A stretch of 64,000 nt of DNA, taken from positions 18,055,844 through 18,119,843 of the forward strand of contig OX637402.1 in assembly GCA_951799425.1 (NCBI GenBank). Direction: 5' to 3'. The position numbers and the translations under genes are program-made. The notes beneath the pieces are model-generated. The model was given only the letters and a program-made list of their open reading frames with translations, was not told the origin of the DNA and searched no databases. Source of the DNA: Ilex aquifolium. Its lineage: Eukaryota > Streptophyta > Magnoliopsida > Aquifoliales > Aquifoliaceae. Positions 56,429 through 64,000 of the stretch are shown in pieces. The number at the start of each line of letters is the position of its first letter. Position 1 is the stretch's first letter.

Positions 56429-59400
56429 ATGTCTGCCACTCCATTACCACCACCACCACCATCTCTTCCCTCTTCTTCCACCGGTGCTACGAACAAAACC
56501 CTAAATTCCTCTTCACTCCTCCTGAAACTCCCAGACATTCAAATTCAACAATCTCTGAGACACAAGACTTCAATTCGATGCGAGCTCAGGAGCTTCGAGA
56601 GTTCTCCTAAGTGGACCGTTGATTGCGTCTCGGGAAGCGATCCGATTCACATTATCCTCACTCCTCCTCCTACTCCGTTCTCTATGGCCTCCTCTGTGGC
56701 GTTGGATTCAGATGTGAGGAGTTCTAAGAGGGTTTGCCTCTTTTACTGTGCAGAAATGAAGGATCTCGCTGAGAGGATTGCTGCTGAATCTGACGCCATT
56801 GAACTTCGCAGCATTACTTGGAGGTATTTGTTCTTTCAATTTCATATATGATAAAGAGGATTCGTATGCGTTGATTCTGCATGTGAAATTATAAAGGGCA
56901 CCTTATAAGCTTATTTCGTGCTTCATCATCTTGAGACAAAAGGGTTTAAGTCTTGCGTAGTTCAAATAATTCATGATGTTATGTGATCAAGCTAGCTCTC
57001 TCTCTCTCTCTCTCTCACGTATCTTGGTCCTACCCTGCCAGCTGCAGGCTCAGGTCGGAGAACGGTGGTGTTGGTTAGGTTAATTTACCATACATTTTGA
57101 ATTGAGTAACTCAGACGAAGAAGCAAAAATTTATGTTCGACTATGAGAAAGTAATATCATTATTTTATCTTATGTGAAACCAATTTAATTTTTTGTAAAG
57201 AAGAAAATGAGTTGTTTGGCATAATATAGAAGCTGCTATTGCCCTGATTGATGAGGGACTTCACCTAGGAGCCAAAAGCACGTACTCACTGATCAGGTCT
57301 TAATTGGACCAATGCTCTAATTGGTATCTCACCATGCCCGACAGGATAAGAGAAATCTTTTCTTAAAATAACTGATGAACCTGTTCTCAAAATTTCATAT
57401 CAATCCCATTGTTATTTTGTGACAATTTTTCTTCTTTTTAATAACCAAGACCCATTCTATGAATAACACGGTGTTAGCGAATTAGCTTTTGTTATTAGAG
57501 ACTTTTGGTGTTTTTCTAGTGTTTCTTTCTCCGATTTTAAAATTGGAGCGCTTGCGCTAACATATGCTGTTTAATTATGTCCTAGGACATTTGAAGATGG
57601 ATTCCCCAATTTATTCATCTCTAATGCTCATGGCATTCGTGGACAGCATGTTGCTTTTCTTGCTTCATTTAGTTCTCCAGGAGTAATTTTTGAGCAACTC
57701 TCAGTTATATATGCACTGCCAAAGCTTTTTGTCTCCTCGTTCACACTCGTCCTTCCTTTTTTCCCCACGGGCACCTCTGAGCGCATGGAGGAGGAAGGAG
57801 ATGTTGCGACAGCTTTCACCCTTGCTAGGATCTTGTCAAACACTCCAATTTCAATGGGGGGACCCACTAGTCTAGTGATTTTTGATATCCATGCCTTGCA
57901 GGTTGACACCTATATCTGCTGTTGTAAATAATTTCATGTTTTTCTCGTGTGGTTCATTTACTGGTTATGGTCATAAGGTTGTTATGTTGGTCTCTGAAGA
58001 AGCATAAACCTTTCCAACTTTGTTTCTTTATTGCTCCATCTCAGGAAAGATTCTACTTTGGTGATAATGTTTTACCTTGCTTCGAGAGTGGGATGCCTTT
58101 GCTTAAGAATAGGCTTCAGCAACTCCCTGATTCTGATAACGTAAGATTTTTTTGATCAAATTTAATTTGAGAAACTGTGTTTGTGTTCGGAATTTAATTT
58201 CCAGAATGTAGACCTTTTGATCTGCATTCTTGTTTCTTTTAGATCAGCTAGTTGATGTGGTTTAGTAATGCTTGTCTTAATTTGAATCAATGCCTCCTTT
58301 TAACACGACTGTGTTGAACTTTAAAGACATTTTCCGTCTGCAACTTGGCATGTTATGATACTCTAGCTGATAAAGGCCTTTACCCTGCCAATATTGGATG
58401 GTGGGAAGGGTAACTTACCTTGGTATATTTTACATAAAATGGCTACCGTCAGAGTCAGGTCTGCATTCCCACATTCCCAATCTATGGCTGCCAGCATATA
58501 TGTTTCCATGCAAGCTGGCAATTAAGGTGCCAGCAGATTAAAAAGTCATTTCCCATTGTTGGTCACACCAGTGTAGGGTTGGGTTATTTTTTTCTTTTTT
58601 TTTTTTTTGTTGGGTGGTGGTGGTGGTGGTGGTGGTGGTGGGGGGGGGGGGGGTGGAGAGAGAGAGAGAGGGGGGGGGGGGGCACTAGACCTTGTATGAA
58701 CCTAGTCTCATCATTTTTGCGCGAGATGGTTGCCATCAGACTTGGACATGTCATTCTCTTGCTTGATCACTTGTGTATACCATCAAACTTAGCAATGGTA
58801 ACAGTTCGAATACCTCTGTTGAGAGTCACATATGATGCTTTGAACCATGATTTTGAAAGTTGGATAGGTAGCCAAGTTATTGAATTCAAGTATGTTTCTG
58901 TTGTTTTGTCTTGAAATGTCGTTCACATGCAACTAGTTATTGTGCCCCTCTTCGGTGATGAAGATGTCCTTCCTCAAATTTTACATCTATATGTTAATTT
59001 GAGTTTCTTAGCTAAACTCAGTCTGATGTGGTGAAATTATGTAGATCAGATGATTAATTGCTTCTTCAGTGCTTTTCATATCTGAAAATTTTCCTGTTCT
59101 TGTTCTCTTTCTTTTTCTGTTTCTAGATATCTGTTGCCTTTCCTGACGATGGTGCATGGAAACGGTTTCATAAGCAGCTGCAGCATTTCCCAACGGTATT
59201 TATATTGATGCTCTCTGCAGTTATTAAGTAAACATACATCAAGTCTGTCACAAAGCGCATCGACCTATGAATTTCTGCTGGAGGTGTATGGTTGCATATC
59301 ATGCATACAACTTTATTCGCGATTATATCGTCTCATTAATAGAACCATGTCTCTACTCCGCATTTATCCTAAATAAGAAGTTCCTTCATAAAGCATCTGC

Positions 59401-60675
59401 CTGATCAGTTGCATGATTCATTCTCAGATTGTTTGTGCCAAAGTAAGGGAAGGTGATCAGCGAATTGTACGCATTAAGGAGGGAGATCCTAAAGGACGTC
59501 ATGTAGTGATAGTTGATGATCTCGTGCAATCAGGTAGCACCCTGATTGAGTGCCAGGTATGAAAGTTGAGGATGCTCCTCCCCATCATCATTTTTTCTGT
59601 CCTTTTTAAGTGGGGAGCTTATTGTTTACATCAAGAGAATAAACCTGAATTTGAGGCAAAAAATGAAAAAGACAGAAGGGAAAGGACTGGAAAAAGATTA
59701 TTCCTGGAGCAAGTATGTTTCTATAGCGGTGTAATTCACAGCATTTATTGGGCCCTTTTTGTTTATATATATAATAGACATTTCATCATATGTGACTCTC
59801 TTACCGTGGAGAATTTGCTAGACACAAACTGATCGAATGGCATTATGCTAGCATTCTATGTTGTCTTGTTTACATTATCAGAAAGGATCAGTGTTCATGG
59901 TATGTTTCAGGACTGTAGAGCCTAATCGTATGACATGATCAGTACTTTGAAACCTGGAGCACAAAAGACAACTTCTCAATCCTTTTATCTGCCCTGTAAC
60001 TGTTTGTAATTATTTGGTTTCCTTTAGTCACATCCTGTGGGTAATATGCTTCACAATGTTTTTCTTTTCCTTCAATTGTCAAACTTACGATTTCTTCTGT
60101 TTCTTTTTAGAAAGTGTTGGCCAAACATGGAGCATCAAAAGTAAGTGCGTATGTGACGCATGGAATATTTCCCAATAGGTCATGGGAGCGCTTTGAACAT
60201 GACAAGGGAGGTATGTGTGTATCTTCTTAGTTCTTACTTCTGTGTTTATCATTTTTTGTGGCAGCCTTGTTTTACATGTTGTTAATGGAATCCGAGTTCA
60301 TGATATGACCACTTTTTTCCTACCCATTATAGCCCTCTAAACCCGTTACCGTGGCCACTATTTGCTCAACTTGTGCTTCAAGACCATTATATGATCGATG
60401 AGCATTGAAGTGAAGGTTCTTATGGGAATACCAGATTACTTTATCCTCTGCATTAATGCAGATTAATGCTACTTCTAGCCAATTTTTTCTAAACATTTAT
60501 TCAATTTGAGCATCCTTTCCTCTCTGTTTTCACTTGGTCAGGGTGTCCTGAGAATGGGTTGACCTACTTCTGGATCACCGACTCCTGCCCAAGGACAGTG
60601 AAGGAAGTGAAAAACAAAGCCCCCTTTGAAGTCCTTAGCCTGGCCAGTTCCATAGCAGCTACACTTCAGATTTAA
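56429..60675 (+). CDS. PRS4: ribose-phosphate pyrophosphokinase, class II (PRS3/PRS4 type)
   Basis: Seven exons join to 1239 bp (412 aa + TAA): 56429-56823, 57586-57901, 58045-58140, 59127-59195, 59428-59556, 60111-60210, 60542-60675, all GT-AG. The enzyme makes PRPP from ribose-5-phosphate and ATP for nucleotide, His and Trp synthesis. Visible parts are [80 protein letters not shown] and the PRPP-loop [18 protein letters not shown]; it ends [12 protein letters not shown]. This sequence style fits the phosphate-independent plant class II (PRS3/PRS4). The first 85 residues are Ser/Pro-rich, with few acidic residues early, and could be an organelle transit peptide. An in-frame Met at 56684 ([16 protein letters not shown]) would give a 327 aa form close to cytosolic PRS4 in length. 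PRS3 is the alternative name. Confidence 0.92.
58593..58683. repeat. T, TGG, G and GA low-complexity tract in PRS intron 3
   Basis: A T run, then (TGG)n, a G run, (GA)n and a second G run lie in about 90 bp. They are intronic, about 450 bp after exon 3 ends and about 440 bp before exon 4. Confidence 0.9.
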
Positions 60676-61190
60676 CCATTGGTTACTAACTCAAGTAGTG
60701 GGAATTGTTGGTTTATTCTGTATGTGTTCTCACCTTTCGATGAGTCCGCAAATATAGAGATACTGAAGCTGAAGTTGAAGCTTTTTGAGGCGGCTATAGT
60801 TGTATGCTTTTATGTAATAAAGCTCAGATTGCACTTTGATAAATTAGCAAGATTTAGGAGACACCCAATAAGATTCGACTTGTAAGGAAAATATGTACAG
60901 CATCCCTTTGGAGTCTGTATATTCCAGCATTGACCAAAATATTTTTTAAATAATGATGATCTGTAGGATCTTTTCTCTTGAAGCACTATTGTATAATTGG
61001 AAAATATGTTTTATGCCAAATATCAATACTGTTTTGCCTGCAGAGAGAATGATTTTACAAAAAGATATGGAATTGTTCTAAGTGTTGTCGATTAACAACG
61101 ATACATATGATCAAAGAGGCACTTCGACAACCCTTAGGGGTGGTGGGTGGTCCAGTAGTTTGGTCTGTCTTTTAATAACTTAAAAATTTT
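60676..61190 (+). other. PRS 3' UTR and flank
   Basis: Sequence after the PRS stop. GTAATAAAGC (about 60816) is a poly-A-signal-like word. No further coding exon. Confidence 0.4.
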
Positions 61191-61202
61191 AGGTTTAATC
61201 TT

Positions 61203-62797
61203 GGGAAAATTTCATCCACACCCCCTGTAGTTAACCATATCTTCAGAGACACCCCCTATAAATTCTAAAACTTCATTGCCACCCCTTCTTGTTTGTATTG
61301 TCTCTTCACTTACACCCCCTCAACTTAACAGTCCGTTTCTATACTACAAAAAGTGGATGACATGACTGAATTTTTTTATAAAATTCCAAAATTACCCTTT
61401 AATGTATAAATAGACTATGCCATCATTTACACAACTTATTTATAACATTGGAAGGCCTCTCCTTCAAAGGCCTACAACCTACTCTCTCTTCACAGTTACT
61501 GTTTCAAAGTCATCAGACATTGTATTAATGGTTCTTGATGCTTCAAAAAATGAAGTACATCGGCAAATTTTGACAAAGGAGCTGGAAGCTGTAGGCTTAC
61601 GGTCAAACAAGAGACCACCATATCTGTGAATTTTGAAATAATAAAAACCAGTCACAAATATGAAGAAAAAAACACATTTTCACTAAACAAAAAAAAAATC
61701 CTCAATATAATATTGAGAAAATAACAAACCATACTCAAATAAAACAGTCTTAATATTGCATCTAATCTCGCGTTCAAACAACTAAAACCTCTTTCTTTGG
61801 AAAAAAATATATAACTTAGAAAAAATATTAGATAGCTTTGGATCAACAAAACCACAAGTAATAATGGAATAAGATTCCTAGCAAGCCAAAGAACCAACAA
61901 ATAGGAATAAGATTCATTGCCCTTTTATTATTTTATAACCTGACAAGTGATAATGGAATAAGACTCCTAGCAAGTTAAAGAACCAAAAAATTGGGGATTT
62001 CGTACAAAAAAATAGGGTAAATTTCAGTATTTTTTCATACTAAAAGTAGGATAAAATTCATTTTTTTTTTTTGTACAAAAAATTTAGGGGATTTCGTACA
62101 ACAAAAATTTTAGTGTTTAGGGGATTTCTGTACAAAAAAATAGGGGATTTCGTAAAACAAAAATTAGGGTAAATTTCAGTTTTTTTTCGTACAAAAAATA
62201 GGGTAAAATTCAATTTTTTTTCGTACAAACACTTTAGGGTTTGTTCATACCTATTGATCGATCGATGATGACTTGATCTTCCTGAAGCACAAGTGAATCG
62301 AGCCTCTTATCATTTTCGACTCCAAGGATTCTTCTTCGACTCCAAGGATTCGAACGGTAATCAAGTAGAAGACTACATACTTTCACAGAACAAGCAATCA
62401 AGCGATTGGATCTCCTCTCCCTCAATTCCTCTTTCTTTCTCTCTCACTCTCACTCTCTCTGTGTGTGAACCAGAAGGCAAAAATCGAGTGGCTGAACTCA
62501 CTCAAGTTCTTGACCAAAAAAAAAAAACTCACTCTAGTTGCTTTATTTTTATATGTCTAGTTAGTATATCAACCCAAGGTTAAACATAGGTTAGTTATTT
62601 ATGCATAATGTAATATATGAGAAAAATATATATAGATACATATTATAGATATTCATGGGCATTTTAGTAATTTTATTATATCTGTTAACGTCGTCAGCCA
62701 GTAACAACTGACAAGGGGTGGCAGTGTAGTTTCAGAATTTACAGGGGGTGTTTTTGAAGATATGATTAACTACAGGGGGTGTCAATGAAATTTTCCC
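61203..62797. mobile_element. Pack-MULE (Mutator-like, with captured gene DNA)
   Basis: This 1595 bp element is flanked by a perfect 9 bp duplication TTTAATCTT (61194-61202 and 62798-62806). Its terminal inverted repeats are about 100 bp: the left starts GGGAAAATTTCATCCACACC, and the right ends GGGGGTGTCAATGAAATTTTCCC. There is no transposase. The interior includes a DRG GTPase fragment (61501-61629), a block of degenerate repeats built on GGGGATTTCGTACAAAAAA (about 61990-62240), and a leader-like stretch (62225-62480) ending, on the minus strand, at GATCGATAG/GTATGAAC. The termini match those of the MITE at 9862-10046. Confidence 0.9.
61501..61629 (+). pseudogene. captured DRG-type GTPase fragment
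   Basis: The plus-strand frame reads SKSSDIVLMVLDASKNEVHR, then QILTKELEAVGLRSNKRPPY and a stop. This corresponds to the segment after the G3 (DxxG) region in plant developmentally regulated GTP-binding proteins, where the usual wording is DIVLMVLDASKSEGHRQILTKELE. Only about 42 residues are present, with no G1 P-loop and no TGS domain. The frame is still open to the end, so capture was recent or the fragment is under little decay. Confidence 0.85.
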
Positions 62798-62809
62798 TTT
62801 AATCTTTTT

Positions 62810-63299
62810 TCACACCTCCTAAATCCTGAGGGTTAGTCATCCTTGTCTCTTTGGAAACATGCTCTAGACCAGTTTAAGTCACGGTGGTCAGCCGCTTAGT
62901 TTGAAGGAATAGTCAGGCAGAAACCTAGATACATTGTAGCCAAAAAAAAAAAAAGAGGCACTTTACCCTCCTAGATCATCCAATTAATCCTTTCAAATTC
63001 ATGTGGTATACTAATTTGATGAAAAATTCCACCTACAATATAAGAAACCACCCTTTATTCCACTTCAGCTAAGGTACAACAAATTGTTATAAGATAAACA
63101 AAATTCCTGATTTCAGGGTACGTCAAACCCCTAACATGTGCTCAACAAACAAAAGAAAGAAGCTCGACTTACAAAAAAAAAAAAACTCCCAAGAGTTCTA
63201 TTTCTTTGTTCACTAATATATCAAATCACAAAGATACATCATTATTCTACAAAAATGGACTAAAAAGACAAGTCGGCACCACCAAGACCTACTTTTTCA
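62810..63299. other. intergenic DNA / 3' flank of the TrpD-like gene
   Basis: No gene is recognised. The right part (63180-63299) is likely the 3' UTR of the minus-strand gene. A runs lie at 62941-62954 and 63171-63185. Confidence 0.4.
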
Positions 63300-63518
63300 C
63301 TATACTTTGTGAGATATCTTTATATAATTTATGAGCCTGTTCAAGGCCTTGCCACTGTCAATGGCCTCTCTAGCTCTATCCAAGGCTGACGATATATCTT
63401 CTGCACCATCACATCCCAGCAAGTGATCAACCATTCCAGCATTTAAGACTATTCGATCATATGCTGGACCTTTCTCACCACGAAGTGCTGCTAAACCCAA
63501 CTCTATATTCCTTGAAAC
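63300..63518 (-). CDS. anthranilate phosphoribosyltransferase-like, last exon (partial)
   Basis: The final exon is 63518-63300 (acceptor TTTGGTTAG; stop TAG), 72 codons. It reads VSRNIELGLAALRGEKGPAY, then DRIVLNAGMVDHLLG, AEDISSALDRAREAIDSGKA and LNYI-like NRLINYIKISHKV. This matches the C-terminal end of the plant TrpD-like family (glycosyl transferase family 3 fold), where the conserved YD.I.LNA segment lies in the anthranilate/PRPP domain. The proteins are usually plastid-targeted and act in, or are derived from, tryptophan synthesis. The rest of the gene would lie beyond the window end. Whether it is the true biosynthetic enzyme or the divergent TrpD-like paralogue cannot be told from one exon. 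Confidence 0.75.
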   Translation of the reverse strand, partial: VSRNIELGLAALRGEKGPAYDRIVLNAGMVDHLLGCDGAEDISSALDRAREAIDSGKALNRLINYIKISHKV

Positions 63519-63524
63519 CTAACC

Positions 63525-63905
63525 AAATTTCACGAAAATAAATTAGAAACCCCATTTCTGTGACATTTAGGACGGACCGTGATGGTCTTATTAATGGGGG
63601 AGAGCACAAAAACAACAACATTCAAGAAAGAAACCCATGCTGGATGAAATGCATATTTACGTGGGAAACAAATATGGAGATGACATGCCTAGCAGTAGGT
63701 AATCCAACCTAATATTGTCATACCCGAAGATTATCAAGATTCATATTGAAGAAGCAAATCGAACAATTAGGAAACAGTTTCTAGAAATATACATAAAACT
63801 GACATTCATCTTCTCTTCATGGTTGCAGGTTTTGAGGATCCCTTTAGAGTTCTCTACTAAGACTTGCAGACATAGACAGGCTTAATGACAAAAAATGAGG
63901 TATCT
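63525..63905 (-). other. intron of the TrpD-like gene
   Basis: AT-rich DNA upstream of the last exon. No second exon was found before the window ends. Confidence 0.4.
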
Positions 63906-63908
63906 GAG

Positions 63909-64000
63909 CAAGGTTATCAAAATCCCGATCCGGATCGTAGGATCTTACGATCCTACAATCCAATATAAGCAAATCGATCCGAGTCTCATGTAGGATCCCA
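63909..64000. mobile_element. start of a hAT-like element, cut by the window end
   Basis: CAAGGTTATCAAAATCCCGATCCGG begins a region dense in GGATCGTAGGATC palindromic words. It matches in style the CATAGTTATCAAAATCG terminus of the element at 32585-33407. The other end is outside the window. Confidence 0.5.

Overview
The window is nuclear DNA from a flowering plant, almost certainly a eudicot. It has GT-AG spliced genes, AT-rich intergenic DNA, many plant-type transposons (Athila-type gypsy, copia-like, LINE, hAT, MULE, MITEs) and plant-only protein families. I cannot name the species.

Four host genes are readable in full. (1) A single-exon SIAMESE-RELATED type CDK inhibitor on the minus strand (24995-25336). 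(2) A 13-exon glutamate:glyoxylate aminotransferase (GGAT, photorespiration) on the minus strand (39294 down to 29210). It predicts exactly 481 aa, a PLP lysine at residue 291 and a C-terminal SRM peroxisomal signal. (3) A small two-exon gene for a 99-residue secreted protein on the plus strand (51768-53468). (4) A 7-exon class II ribose-phosphate pyrophosphokinase (PRS3/PRS4 type) on the plus strand (56429-60675). A fifth gene, anthranilate phosphoribosyltransferase-like, contributes only its last exon (63300-63518, minus) and continues past the window end.

Broken host sequence includes an IFRD/SAT32-like N-terminal fragment (816-1296), an unidentified exon-bearing locus (3203-5140), a GH10 xylanase C-terminal fragment (11839-12143) and an F-box/kelch-like reading frame with two in-frame stops (15198-16043).

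Layout. 1-10 kb is an unusual rearranged region. The unidentified minus-strand locus holds an ~816 bp near-perfect palindrome (two ~398 bp arms, 20 nt loop). Upstream of it lies a ~1.8 kb segment present in 2.2 tandem copies that looks like a spliced 5' leader. 10-24 kb is transposon-rich intergenic DNA. 25-40 kb carries the CDK inhibitor and GGAT; GGAT introns host two hAT elements, a short non-autonomous copia-like element and a MULE-like element. 41-51 kb is one Athila-lineage gypsy element with both LTRs and decayed coding regions. 51-56 kb holds the secreted-protein gene, with a 5'-truncated LINE in its intron, and LINE debris. 56-61 kb is the PRS gene. 61.2-62.8 kb is a Pack-MULE: 9 bp target duplication, long terminal inverted repeats and a captured fragment of a DRG-type GTPase gene.

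The host genes do not form a pathway. The strongest candidates for follow-up are the intragenic palindrome (a potential long-hairpin small-RNA source), its tandemly duplicated leader, and the Pack-MULE.
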